Source: an uncultured Christensenellaceae bacterium (lineage in GTDB: Bacteria > Bacillota > Clostridia > Christensenellales > Borkfalkiaceae). From it: DNA of 25,547 nt. The translations under genes and the position numbers were made by a program. The notes under the pieces were generated by a model. That model made no database searches. It saw nothing but the letters and a program-made list of their open reading frames with translations, and had not been told where the DNA came from. Where the stretch lies: NCBI GenBank assembly GCA_910588615.1, contig CAJUOI010000028.1, forward strand, positions 1 through 25,547, in the 5' to 3' direction. Positions 1 through 8,079 of this stretch are shown here, piece after piece (the stretch's first letter is position 1; each line of letters begins with the position of its first letter).

Positions 1-208
1 TGCCGTATGTTTCGAAGAAAAGCGCGGGATCCGTTTCGGCAAGCCGACGAGCGTTCATATCGTCAAGCGTTACATATTTACGCCCGGTTTCTTTGATATG
101 GTTGAGCATTGTGGACTTCCCAACTTGCCGTTGTCCGCAGACCATAACGACGGGATAATTTTTTGAAGCGAGCTTCACTTGCTCTTCCAGATGTCGACGA
201 ATATACAT
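1..208 (-). CDS. AAA-family ATPase, DUF4143-type (N-terminal part, cut by window edge)
   Basis: Reading the minus strand from an ATG at 208 gives 69 codons with no stop up to the window edge. Residues 25-33 are a Walker A P-loop, GQRQVGKST. It is followed by N-H-I and then by YVTLDDMNARRLAETDPALF, the usual spacing and wording of the AAA_14/DUF4143 family of single-gene ATPases. These proteins are common, often multicopy, in gut bacteria; their role is poorly known, and some are suspected of being part of toxin-antitoxin or accessory loci. Only the nucleotide-binding half is visible, so the C-terminal DUF4143 domain is inferred. The gene is divergent from the glycan locus and has its own promoter at 245-273. 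The ribosome site before the ATG is weak (GGAATGGTGA). Confidence 0.85.
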   Translation of the reverse strand, partial: MYIRRHLEEQVKLASKNYPVVMVCGQRQVGKSTMLNHIKETGRKYVTLDDMNARRLAETDPALFFETYG

Positions 209-230
209 AAAATCACCATTCCGAGAAAAA

Positions 231-245
231 TAAAGTGTAACTTTA
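231..245. promoter_or_regulatory. Operator-like palindrome at the ATPase transcription start
   Basis: TAAAGT-GTA-ACTTTA is a perfect inverted repeat with a 3-base centre. It lies over the predicted start point of the strong promoter at 245-273, a typical place for a repressor site. Binding is inferred. Confidence 0.4.
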
Positions 246-273
246 TTATACTCAAAACAAAGTGGTTTGTCAA
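245..273 (-). promoter_or_regulatory. Sigma-A promoter of the ATPase gene
   Basis: On the minus strand TTGACA (273-268) and TATAAT (250-245) are both perfect consensus boxes, separated by exactly 17 bases. Transcription should start near 237, about 30 bases before the ATG at 208. Confidence 0.85.
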
Positions 274-314
274 ATAAAAAATGTAACATCGAAAATAAAT
301 ATTTTTTAAGGATA

Positions 315-343
315 CCGTTCTCGAAAGGGAACGGCATTTTTTT
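315..343 (+). terminator. Rho-independent terminator with no gene in front of it
   Basis: CCGTTCTC and GGGAACGG form an 8-bp stem (one G-T pair) closed by a GAAA tetraloop, followed by CA and a run of seven T. It works on the plus strand only. The gene to its left is on the minus strand, so no plus-strand gene in the window ends here. It may insulate the locus from read-through, or be left over from a lost gene. Confidence 0.75.
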
Positions 344-404
344 ATTTATAATTGTAATGAGCTTTTCAAAACTTGGATTATATTTACCTTTTTTTCAAAA
401 GCTA

Positions 405-433
405 TTGGCAATGAAATGATTGTATTTTATAAT
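405..433 (+). promoter_or_regulatory. Sigma-A promoter of the AraC-type regulator (and perhaps the locus)
   Basis: TTGGCA (405-410), a 17-base spacer and TATAAT (428-433) make a near-consensus promoter. Transcription should start near 440, giving a leader of about 80 bases that contains the palindromes at 462-477 and 477-499. I saw no clear second promoter between the regulator and the binding-protein gene. Confidence 0.65.
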
Positions 434-458
434 ACGGTTAGTTATCGTATTATAAAAT
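424..458. promoter_or_regulatory. 13-bp inverted repeat over the -10 box
   Basis: ATTTTATAATACG (424-436) is repeated exactly in reverse complement at 446-458, around a 9-base centre. The left arm contains the -10 box, so a protein bound here would block or reshape the promoter. A regulatory role is inferred from position. Confidence 0.55.
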
Positions 459-461
459 CGC

Positions 462-477
462 GCGGGCTATAGCCCGC
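462..477. promoter_or_regulatory. Perfect 16-bp palindrome in the regulator leader
   Basis: GCGGGCTATAGCCCGC is a gapless palindrome, GC-rich in AT-rich surroundings, lying just downstream of the predicted transcription start. It could be a dimeric operator or an RNA hairpin in the leader. Confidence 0.5.
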
Positions 478-499
478 ATTCGGTATGATATACCGAATG
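477..499. promoter_or_regulatory. 10-bp inverted repeat in the regulator leader
   Basis: CATTCGGTAT and ATACCGAATG are exact reverse complements around a 3-base centre (GAT). It starts on the last base of the preceding palindrome and ends 13 bases before the ribosome site GGAGG (513-517), so it could act on DNA or on the leader RNA. Confidence 0.5.
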
Positions 500-522
500 A
501 AATATCTTTAACGGAGGATATT

Positions 523-1398
523 GTGAGTAAGTTGGTATTCGATTTTAATGATAACAAATGCGAATTGGAAATATCGCGGGTAGGGCAGGAGCATTGTCTG
601 CCCCGAAAGTTGCATGAAAAACGGAAGGCGAGAAAGTACTCTTTGCACTGCATTTTTTACGGCTACGGCACGTTGATTAAAAACGGGAAAGAAATCAGCT
701 TGACGAAAGGCAATATGTTTTTGCTTTACGAAAACGAGGAACAAGAATACTTTCCCGATCCGATGGCACCTTGGGCTTATTATTGGATTGATTTCATCGG
801 CGAAGGCGTGGAAAAAGTGCTTGCCGCTTGCGGGTTTTCAAGAGAAAAACCCTATATTTATTTAGGTGATAATGCCAATAATATATACAATCTTTTTCGG
901 TCGCTTGCGGAAGAGTACGACGGCAGCTCATTGAATTCGCTCAGTTGTATGGGGTATACGCTCTTATTGTTTCAGAACCTGATCCAATATTGTAATCAAT
1001 ATGAAAAAAGGTTTACCGTAAAATCGGCGCGGTTCAAAGTCTTTCGGGATATTCTCATCTTTATCAATAATAATTACCGCATGAATTTTACGCTCGACGA
1101 AATCGCTGAAAAAATGAACGTTACCAAAAAGCAGCTTATTACGATGTTTAACGATTTTGCGGACATGACTCCCGTCAATTATATCAACCGTTTCCGCATA
1201 TCCACTGCGTGCGTGATACTGTCGGAATCTTCTGTAGGGATCAAAGCCGTTTCCCAAATGGTGGGGATCGAAGATGAAGCATATTTTACGAGAATGTTTA
1301 CGAAATGGAAGGGGATGAGTCCGCGCGAATATCAAAAGGCGCAGGTTTGCGAAGATCCCTATCAATGGTTAAAGGAAAAAAATCTTGATTTCTGTTGA
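523..1398 (+). CDS. AraC-family transcriptional regulator
   Basis: 291 residues. Roughly residues 40-95 read as the glycine-rich strands of an AraC-type cupin sensor domain (HCIFYGYGTLIKNGKEISLT). Residues about 168-275 are the two-helix-turn-helix DNA-binding domain: first helix pair TLDEIAEKMNVTKKQLITMF, second pair near 240-262, ending in the family signature GMSPREYQKAQ. The GTG start at 523 is chosen because GGAGG lies 5 bases upstream and a promoter plus leader precede it. Such regulators usually bind a sugar and activate the neighbouring uptake and hydrolase genes, which is the probable role here because the sugar-binding protein gene follows 49 bases downstream on the same strand. The inducer cannot be read from the sequence. 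Confidence 0.9.
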   Translation: MSKLVFDFNDNKCELEISRVGQEHCLPRKLHEKRKARKYSLHCIFYGYGTLIKNGKEISLTKGNMFLLYENEEQEYFPDPMAPWAYYWIDFIGEGVEKVLAACGFSREKPYIYLGDNANNIYNLFRSLAEEYDGSSLNSLSCMGYTLLLFQNLIQYCNQYEKRFTVKSARFKVFRDILIFINNNYRMNFTLDEIAEKMNVTKKQLITMFNDFADMTPVNYINRFRISTACVILSESSVGIKAVSQMVGIEDEAYFTRMFTKWKGMSPREYQKAQVCEDPYQWLKEKNLDFC

Positions 1399-1447
1399 GG
1401 CGACTCATTGGGATTCGGGAAATAAATAGTATAAGGAAGGAAAAGTC

Positions 1448-3232
1448 ATGAAAAAATCACTGAAACTTGCCGCTCTTGCACTTGGCGCGTGCATGCTTTT
1501 GCCGCTTGCCGCGTGCGGAGACGACGTTCCGAAGGGCACGACGGAAATTTCGTTCTGGTATGACGCCACGATCACGGCAAACAAGTACTACGAAGAGCTT
1601 GCCCGTACTTACAACGAGGGACAGGGAAAAATCGACGGCGTGTACGTCCGTCCCGAATTGACGGGCGGCATCAGCACGGGTGCGCGTCCGTACCTTACCA
1701 AAGATTCCCCCAACGTCATGACGATCGACGAGACGGTGTTCAAGGATTTTGCAATCGACGGTCTGTATACCGATTTGACGGAATATTACGAAAACGATAA
1801 AGAGTTCTATAACGAGAACGACGTTCCCGCAGGTCTTGCAAACCGCAACCGTTTCACGCGTAACGCGGGCGGAATTTCGTATGCCGGCGAGGGACAAAAA
1901 CTTGTCGGATTGCCGTTCGGTTCTACGCCGTTTGTCGTTTTATACAACAAAAAAGCGTTTAACGATTATAAAATCAATATCGTTTCCTGCGAAGAAGAAA
2001 ATCTGCAAACGCAGTATCCTTCCTTACAGCCGCACGGCTATGCGGAATATCTGAATTCGCCTTTCGATGGGGCGGTTTCGTCAACGAATCTTGCGGGCGA
2101 AACGGTTTATAAGGTGTTCAACAACCGCATTTCCATGAATTGGGAAGAAATGCGCTATCTCGCAAAATGTTTTACAAAGACGAAGGAAAACGGAACGGGA
2201 TATAATCCGACATCGCCTACGGCATACGGTTACGTCTCCGAATGGTGGTTCAATTATGCCTGGTCGGTCGGCGGCGATTGCGTAGGCTATAACGGCGAAA
2301 AGTACGAGTTCACGCTCGGCGACAAAACGCCGAACTACCTTGTAACCGCAAAGGACGGCGTGACCGTAAACAACGTTCACTATGCGGCAGGCGAGACGTT
2401 GCGCTACGAAGATAAAGTAAAGCTCACTTCGAAGGATGGGCTCTACGAATTGCCTTCTACCTATACGGCGATTGCGGAGATCAACCGTTTCCCTATACCG
2501 GAAGGTAAATCTTACGACGACGGCGTACCCGGTTACGGTATTTCTTATCCCGATTCTGCGGACAGGACCACTGCGTTTACTTCGGAGCTGGTGGCGATGG
2601 CAACGCTCGGCGACGTCACGCTTGCCGAATTGGATAGAAATATGCGCGGGAACTATGATATCGCACCTTGCCAGCAGTACCGTGCGTACGTGGGCGGAAG
2701 CGTTTATTATAACGGAGCAAAAACGTTTGAGAACGAGTATTTGAAAGTCATCGGGAAAGACGGTTATACGGGTGCGCTCAAAACTGCCGACGGCACCGAA
2801 ACCGGTACGCCGGTAAAGGGAAAGATTGCCGCTTGTTCGAAGGCGCAGACGCTTGTAATTCCCAAAAATTCCAACGCCGAAATGTACGAAGCGAGCTGGA
2901 AGTTTATTCGCTGGGCGGCGGGTCCCGACGGACAGAAGATATTAGCGCAAACGGGCGTTGTGCCCAATCAGACGAGCGTGTCTTTTTCCGACGATTATCT
3001 GAAAACGCGCGCCGATATCAATTTGTACGCGCGTTCTTTGACTGCGACCGGCGGCGAAATCGGCGACTGGGCTTACTTCCAGAACGGCAATTGGGTCAAA
3101 GGTTGGTCGGGTGATTTTAACGACGAAGTTCGTTTCGGGAACATGGCGTTTGCAGACTTCTTCACAAATAAAAAGTCGGCGGCAGAGACGGCGATCAACG
3201 GCATGAAGATCGTGATAAAGGGAAGATATTAA
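1448..3232 (+). CDS. Sugar ABC transporter substrate-binding lipoprotein (family 1, CUT1)
   Basis: 594 residues. The first 23 residues are a lipoprotein signal peptide with lipobox LAAC and the lipidated cysteine at Cys23, so the mature protein sits on the outer face of the membrane. It then opens with ISFWYDATITANKYYEELA, the usual first strand and helix of family 1 solute-binding proteins, and near the C-terminus has WKFIRWAAGPDGQKILAQTG, the typical last helical region. It should capture an oligosaccharide and pass it to the two permeases that follow directly. It is well over 100 residues longer than common family members (about 420-450), with extra material in the middle. The ribosome site is AAGGAAGG at 1433-1440. 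The ligand is unknown; the neighbours suggest a galactose-containing oligosaccharide. Confidence 0.92.
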   Translation: MKKSLKLAALALGACMLLPLAACGDDVPKGTTEISFWYDATITANKYYEELARTYNEGQGKIDGVYVRPELTGGISTGARPYLTKDSPNVMTIDETVFKDFAIDGLYTDLTEYYENDKEFYNENDVPAGLANRNRFTRNAGGISYAGEGQKLVGLPFGSTPFVVLYNKKAFNDYKINIVSCEEENLQTQYPSLQPHGYAEYLNSPFDGAVSSTNLAGETVYKVFNNRISMNWEEMRYLAKCFTKTKENGTGYNPTSPTAYGYVSEWWFNYAWSVGGDCVGYNGEKYEFTLGDKTPNYLVTAKDGVTVNNVHYAAGETLRYEDKVKLTSKDGLYELPSTYTAIAEINRFPIPEGKSYDDGVPGYGISYPDSADRTTAFTSELVAMATLGDVTLAELDRNMRGNYDIAPCQQYRAYVGGSVYYNGAKTFENEYLKVIGKDGYTGALKTADGTETGTPVKGKIAACSKAQTLVIPKNSNAEMYEASWKFIRWAAGPDGQKILAQTGVVPNQTSVSFSDDYLKTRADINLYARSLTATGGEIGDWAYFQNGNWVKGWSGDFNDEVRFGNMAFADFFTNKKSAAETAINGMKIVIKGRY

Positions 3233-3233
3233 A

Positions 3234-4226
3234 ATGGAAACGAGGGAAGAAATCATAACGGCGGTATCGGCTGAGGGGCGGAGCGAGACCCGAAAGCCGC
3301 CGCGTAAAAAGACAAAGTGGACGAAGGAAAGCATTGTCGGTTTGATTATTCTGCTGATCCCGCTTGTCGGCTATCTGATTTTCAGCGGCTTTCCCGTTGT
3401 CATTTCCTTCATCATTCAGTTCGCCGATATGGATCGTTTCGATCTCGGAACGCTCCAATGGAACAACTTTGCGAATTTTTCCGCAGTGTTTACAGACGGA
3501 AGATTCTGGCATTCGATCGGAATTACGCTTTGGTTGCTGGCGACGCAGTTCGTATCGCTGTTTATCGCTCTTGTAATGGCGGCGTTCTTGTCTCGTGACG
3601 TAAAAGGTTCGAAAATTTTTCAGATCATTTATTTCGTACCGTATATCTGTTCTACGATCGCCATTTCGGTCATGTGGATGTGGATTTTCGACGGAAGTCT
3701 GCAAGCAGACGGAATCACGCGCGGGGGAGTTCTCAACAGTATTCTCGGTACGAATATCAACTGGCTGGATAATCCCGACAATCCCGCAACGCTTACCTGG
3801 GCGATCTTCGTTTCGATCGTCTGGCGCGCGCCGGGATACGGTATCGTTATGTATATTGCAGCGTTCAAAGCGGTAAATCCTGCGCTTCACGAGGCGGCGC
3901 AGCTTGACGGAGCAAACGGCTTTCAGCGTTTTGTACACGTAACGCTTCCCGGAATTGCGCCTACTACGCTCTATCTTGCCATGGCGGGCGTTACGGCGGG
4001 AATGGGGATCTTCGGCGAAGCGACGATCATGGCGCCCATTAACTGGGATCAGGTTGCAGGGCGGAACGATATGGGACTTACCTCCATGTATTATATCTAT
4101 CTCGAAGGCGTAAAGTCGGCGCGTATGCCGACTGCGGCGGTTATGAGTTGGTTTATGTTTATCATTACCTTTATTCCGTCGTTCCTGCTGTTACGCTGGC
4201 GGAATAAAAAGGAGGAAGCGTTATGA
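3234..4226 (+). CDS. Sugar ABC transporter permease, MalF/LacF type
   Basis: 330 residues with about six membrane segments: near 30-58, then from FWHSIGITLWLLATQFVSLF, IFQIIYFVPYICSTIAISVM, LTWAIFVSIVWRAPGYGIVM, TLYLAMAGVTAGMGIFGEAT and a last segment before the C-terminal RWRNKKEEAL. The EAA loop that contacts the ATPase is at about 218-240 (HEAAQLDGANGFQRFVHVTL). The start is one base after the binding-protein stop, so translation is coupled, and its end overlaps the next permease by 4 bases (ATGA). It forms half of the membrane channel of a CUT1 importer. No ATPase gene is in the window; in many Bacillota a shared MsmX/MsmK-type ATPase serves several such importers. Confidence 0.93.
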   Translation: METREEIITAVSAEGRSETRKPPRKKTKWTKESIVGLIILLIPLVGYLIFSGFPVVISFIIQFADMDRFDLGTLQWNNFANFSAVFTDGRFWHSIGITLWLLATQFVSLFIALVMAAFLSRDVKGSKIFQIIYFVPYICSTIAISVMWMWIFDGSLQADGITRGGVLNSILGTNINWLDNPDNPATLTWAIFVSIVWRAPGYGIVMYIAAFKAVNPALHEAAQLDGANGFQRFVHVTLPGIAPTTLYLAMAGVTAGMGIFGEATIMAPINWDQVAGRNDMGLTSMYYIYLEGVKSARMPTAAVMSWFMFIITFIPSFLLLRWRNKKEEAL

Positions 4227-5113
4227 GAAACGAAAAAACTTCCTCGAAACGCAGAACGAAACTGATTGCCGATATCGTCACTTATATCGGATTGGCAATT
4301 TATTTCCTGATTCTCGTTTTGCCGTTTATTATCATTATTATCACTTCGTTTGCTTCCGACTACGAGATTTCGCACAGCATCGGATTCGTATGGGCGCCGA
4401 AGTTTTCTACCGAAGGGTACGAGGTGCTGTTCAAAAACGATCCGTATGCGGTCGGCGGAGTGCCGTCCATCTTGCGCGGATTTTTGAATACGCTTTGGAT
4501 GACGACCATCCCTACGGTGGTGGGACTGCTCGTTTCGGGTGCGGCGGCGTATGTTTACGCCAAAGTGAAAGTGCCGGGGAAAAACATTCTGTTTATGATC
4601 GAAATCGCGACCATGAGTATTCCGCTCGGCGCGTTCGGCATGGTGAGCTATTTGTTCTATTCGGCAATCGGCTGGCAAAAGAGCATTCTGCCGCTATTTA
4701 TTCCGGGAATGTTCGGAAGTGCGGGAACGATTTTCTTTTTGAGAATGTATTTCGAGGGGATCAACAAAGAAATCGTGGAGGCGGCTAAAATCGACGGCGT
4801 CGGTACGATCGGAATTTACTTCCGCATGATGATCCCGCTTTCGATTCCCGCGTTTTTAGCGCAATTCATCTTTGCGTTTGTGGGCGGCTACAACGATTAT
4901 CAGGGACCGCTATTATATCTCGTCGGCAATAAATCTATGTGGACGTTGCAGCTTTCCATGTCGCAGATCGTTTCGTTCGTCGGTTCGGAGGGCGGTTACA
5001 AAAACGTGCAGTGCGCTTCTGCGCTCGTCGGGCTTCTTCCCATGCTCCTGCTGTATTGCTTCGTGCAGAGGTTCTTCATTGCGGGAATCGCGGTAGGCGG
5101 CGGAAAAGAATAA
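4223..5113 (+). CDS. Sugar ABC transporter permease, MalG/LacG type
   Basis: 296 residues, six predicted membrane helices, the first near residues 15-40 (DIVTYIGLAIYFLILVLPFI). The EAA loop is at about 180-208 (EIVEAAKIDGVGTIGIYFRM), and the C-terminus ends in QRFFIAGIAVGGGKE, matching the conserved FxxGixxGavKg tail of MalG-type permeases. It starts inside the stop codon of the preceding permease and partners with it. A ribosome site GGAGG is present in the end of the upstream gene (4211-4215). Confidence 0.93.
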   Translation: MRNEKTSSKRRTKLIADIVTYIGLAIYFLILVLPFIIIIITSFASDYEISHSIGFVWAPKFSTEGYEVLFKNDPYAVGGVPSILRGFLNTLWMTTIPTVVGLLVSGAAAYVYAKVKVPGKNILFMIEIATMSIPLGAFGMVSYLFYSAIGWQKSILPLFIPGMFGSAGTIFFLRMYFEGINKEIVEAAKIDGVGTIGIYFRMMIPLSIPAFLAQFIFAFVGGYNDYQGPLLYLVGNKSMWTLQLSMSQIVSFVGSEGGYKNVQCASALVGLLPMLLLYCFVQRFFIAGIAVGGGKE

Positions 5114-5129
5114 AAACAAGGAGAAAACT

Positions 5130-6995
5130 ATGAGGAAAATAACAAAAACAGTTTGTATCGCGCTCACGGGCTGTCTTGCCGCGGCGGCGCTTGCGGGCTG
5201 CGGGTCGGAAACAAAAACCGTGCTCGAACTGCCATATTACGACGGCACGGAATACACGAGCGAGCTTCACGACGTTCCCGAATACAACCGCGAGCTGTGG
5301 CGTTCCAACGTAAATGCAGCGCGCATCATGGAGCTTGCCGATCCGCAGGTTTTCGACAATACCTCGCGCGACGGATACTACTACATCTATGCGACAAACG
5401 ATATGACGACCTCCCGCACGAAGGACTTTATCGAGTGGGAATTCATGGGCACGATTTTGGAAACGCCGAGCGGTTGGGCAGACCGGTGGGCTCCCGAAGT
5501 AATCTACGACGAGGAAACGGAAAAGTACTTGTACTTTTTCAGCGCGACCGCGCAATCGGGTGCGTCCTGCGTGTTATATCTTGCAACTTCGGATCGTCCT
5601 TACGGGCCATTCGAGCTCGTGGACTTTTCGGACGCGGATAGCTGTTTCGGCGCAGAGAACGTGCATACGTACTCCGACAATGATTCGCCGTTGACGAAGG
5701 ACGATTTTCAGAACGCTTTCGACAAATACACTTATTTTGATCCCGTCAAATTCGGCGCGGTGTTGAATCAAAAATACGGAACGTCGATTTCGACGACGCA
5801 TATTCCCACGATCGATCCGCACCCGTTTATCGTTCCCGAAACGGACGAGGCGCACGGGGGCGAAAAGTATCTCTACGTTTCGCTTGACGATCCCTATTAT
5901 TCGGGATTGGATCGCGGAATCTTGGCTATTCGATGCGATAACTGGTTCAAGCCCGATTATTCCACGGCAGAGGTGGTAACGCGCGTGGGTTATTCGACGA
6001 TAGAGGATTATAATAGGGCGAAAGCCGGAGAAGAAGTGAAGACGTTATGGTTCGAGCTGGCGGGTACGGCGCTCGTCAACGAGGGACCCGAAGCTTATTA
6101 TCATAACGGGAAATATTATCTCACGCTCTCCTATTGCGGATACGGTGATCCCGGATACGGCGTCGTGCAGGCGGTCGGCGATTCGCCGCTCGGACCTTTC
6201 CGTAAACTCACCGAAGCAGAAAACGGCGTGCTCTTAAGCTACGATGCAGGCGGAAACACTAAGGCTTCGGGAACGGGACACCATTCTTTCTTTGAAATCG
6301 GCGACAAGTTGTATATTGCTTATCACCGCCATTCGGTATACGGTACGACGGACGGCGGAAGAGAGCTTGCCTTAGACGAGATAAAATGGTTGAAAACCGA
6401 GGATATCGACGGAAACGAGATCGAGGTCATGTACGTGAACGGACCGACCGTGACCGTACAACCCAGATTCGATAACGAAGCGGAATACAAAAACATTGCA
6501 GAGCAGGGAACGGTAAAGCTGGAAAAGGGCAAGTTTGCTAACGGCTCTTCCGCCGAGTATATGAATGACGGATTGCTTTCGATGAATACTGTCGTCAATC
6601 AGGACTTTGTAAACGCACACGTGAAGGAAACGCAGATTACTCAAACGAGCACGTTCTCTATCACGTTCAACGAACTGAAAACCGTGCGCGGATTTATGGT
6701 TTACGACTCTAAGCTGAAAGAAGAAGTATTCCGTAAGATCAAGAATATCGAATTTATCGGCGAGGAGAACGGACAGGAAATCACTTATTACATTGCCGAA
6801 TTAAACCTCGACGAGCGCTCGAATATCGTCATCAGCAGTTTCGACGGTTCGGTGCGCAACACGGTACGCGGCGGCGGAGTGTATGCGGAATTCGATGCAA
6901 TCAAGGTAAAGCAGATCAAATTCACGGTGGAAGTTCCCGAAAATCAAACGCAGGTCGGCATTGCCGAGATCGCCGTGCTCGGCAAGGTGCAATAA
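5130..6995 (+). CDS. GH43-type glycoside hydrolase lipoprotein with C-terminal discoidin-like domain
   Basis: 621 residues. The signal peptide ends in lipobox LAGC, Cys24, so the enzyme is surface-anchored. The GH43 catalytic triad is visible: Asp71 in ELADPQVF (general base), Asp229 in TIDPHPFIVPE (pKa modulator) and Glu318 in NEGPEAYYHNGKYYLTLS (general acid). Together with WAPEVIYDEETEKYLYFFS this marks the five-bladed propeller, about residues 60-450. Residues about 470-621 (SITFNELKTVRGFMVYDS onward) look like an F5/8 type C (discoidin) carbohydrate-binding domain. GH43 enzymes act on arabinofuranosides, xylosides or beta-1,3-galactans; the choice cannot be made from motifs alone. An insert of about 45 residues precedes the Asp229 motif. 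Start ATG 5130 follows AAGGAG with good spacing, 16 bases after the permease. Confidence 0.88.
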   Translation: MRKITKTVCIALTGCLAAAALAGCGSETKTVLELPYYDGTEYTSELHDVPEYNRELWRSNVNAARIMELADPQVFDNTSRDGYYYIYATNDMTTSRTKDFIEWEFMGTILETPSGWADRWAPEVIYDEETEKYLYFFSATAQSGASCVLYLATSDRPYGPFELVDFSDADSCFGAENVHTYSDNDSPLTKDDFQNAFDKYTYFDPVKFGAVLNQKYGTSISTTHIPTIDPHPFIVPETDEAHGGEKYLYVSLDDPYYSGLDRGILAIRCDNWFKPDYSTAEVVTRVGYSTIEDYNRAKAGEEVKTLWFELAGTALVNEGPEAYYHNGKYYLTLSYCGYGDPGYGVVQAVGDSPLGPFRKLTEAENGVLLSYDAGGNTKASGTGHHSFFEIGDKLYIAYHRHSVYGTTDGGRELALDEIKWLKTEDIDGNEIEVMYVNGPTVTVQPRFDNEAEYKNIAEQGTVKLEKGKFANGSSAEYMNDGLLSMNTVVNQDFVNAHVKETQITQTSTFSITFNELKTVRGFMVYDSKLKEEVFRKIKNIEFIGEENGQEITYYIAELNLDERSNIVISSFDGSVRNTVRGGGVYAEFDAIKVKQIKFTVEVPENQTQVGIAEIAVLGKVQ

Positions 6996-7007
6996 GGAGG
7001 GAAGAAG

Positions 7008-8036
7008 ATGAAAAAGAAATTGCTTGCGGTTACGCTTTCGGCAATTACGCTTGCGGCGTCATGCGGAGCTTTGGCGGCGTGCAATAGCGAAACGCAGTAC
7101 AACGTAATAAATTCGAATCGGGAGTATACTTTCGAACGTTATAAAAAAAGTACTGCCGTTCTCGATGAAGAGGTCACGCTCGACGGCGAATTTACCGAAG
7201 ATTTTTACACGGGCAGAAATTGGTTTTACGGAAAAAAGCGTTTGGGTCAGGTCACGGCGGACGTAAGGCTAACGACTTACACGGGTAAAAACGGCATTTA
7301 TCTTGCCGCGCACGTAGAGGAGAGCACGATCGTCTACTACAATGCTGCGAAAATCTCTTCGTGGAACAGCGGACTTGAATTTTATTTCGCGTTCGGCGAG
7401 GCAAATACGTGGCAGGACGGCTTTTACGAGATCACCGCAACGGCGGGCGAACAGCTCGACGTGCGCAGGGCGGAGATTTCGGCAGGCGGGAGTTTCCGCA
7501 ACATGGCGCTTACAAGGGAAACCACGCCCCAAATTGCAGTAAAGCGCGTGGGCGATTTGTTGGGCGAAACGTGTCAGGAATATCAGTTCGAGATATTCTT
7601 GCCTTATTCGTTGTTTGGGCGGACGACCCGTCCCGACACAATGAATATCGACATCTGCCATCACGCCGCGACGAGCTCGGCGCTGAAAAACGAACGTGAT
7701 CGCTACGACTTCGGCGGAAACGAGCTTTCTTTCTACGGATGGCTGAATCCGAAGGGGGGTTATACGTTCAATGCAAACGGCTTTGTAAGCAACAAGCTTG
7801 CGATTTCTGCGACGGGCGGCGGAACGGTTGCGGAGAGCCACAGAAACGAATATGCGGTGACGGGCGATATCGTTGAGTTTATCATAACGCCCGAGAGCGG
7901 TAAAAAACTTGCAAAAATCGAAGTGGAAAACGGCGGCGCAGTGCAGGATCTCACCGCTTCCGTGCAGAACGGAAAAATTTCGGTTGTGTGTAAAGGCGAT
8001 ATTTCGGTAAACGCGATGTTTGCCGACGAAAATTAA
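7008..8036 (+). CDS. Surface lipoprotein with CBM9-like sugar-binding domain and bacterial repeat domain
   Basis: 342 residues. Lipobox LAAC with Cys25. Residues about 45-235 have the layout of CBM9/DOMON-like domains: EEVTLDGEFTEDFYTGRNW, then a strand pattern with LTTYTGKNGIYLAAHVEEST and FEIFLPYSLFG. Residues about 255-340 (GGGTVAESHRNEYAVTGDIV, then ITPESGKKLAKIEV) resemble the small beta-rich bacterial repeat domain found in many Gram-positive surface proteins; the same type occurs twice in the next gene. No catalytic motif is seen, so a glycan-binding role is inferred from fold pattern and position between GH43 and a second binding-type lipoprotein. The start follows AAGGAGGGAAGA, 12 bases after the GH43 stop. 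A small hairpin TCAATC-GAA-GATTGA lies just downstream at 8047-8061. Confidence 0.65.
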   Translation: MKKKLLAVTLSAITLAASCGALAACNSETQYNVINSNREYTFERYKKSTAVLDEEVTLDGEFTEDFYTGRNWFYGKKRLGQVTADVRLTTYTGKNGIYLAAHVEESTIVYYNAAKISSWNSGLEFYFAFGEANTWQDGFYEITATAGEQLDVRRAEISAGGSFRNMALTRETTPQIAVKRVGDLLGETCQEYQFEIFLPYSLFGRTTRPDTMNIDICHHAATSSALKNERDRYDFGGNELSFYGWLNPKGGYTFNANGFVSNKLAISATGGGTVAESHRNEYAVTGDIVEFIITPESGKKLAKIEVENGGAVQDLTASVQNGKISVVCKGDISVNAMFADEN

Positions 8037-8079
8037 ACAGGAAGCGTCAATCGAAGATTGATAGAAATAAGGAGGAATT

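Noticed and set aside
1399..1447. Separate promoter between the regulator and the binding-protein gene
   Set aside because: A TAGTAT box is present at 1427-1432 but no acceptable -35 box lies at the right distance in this short gap.
3195..3938. Long minus-strand open frame (247 codons) opposite the first permease
   Set aside because: It is antisense to a well-supported permease, rich in Arg/His/Asn as shadow frames are, has no family motif and crosses the gene boundary.
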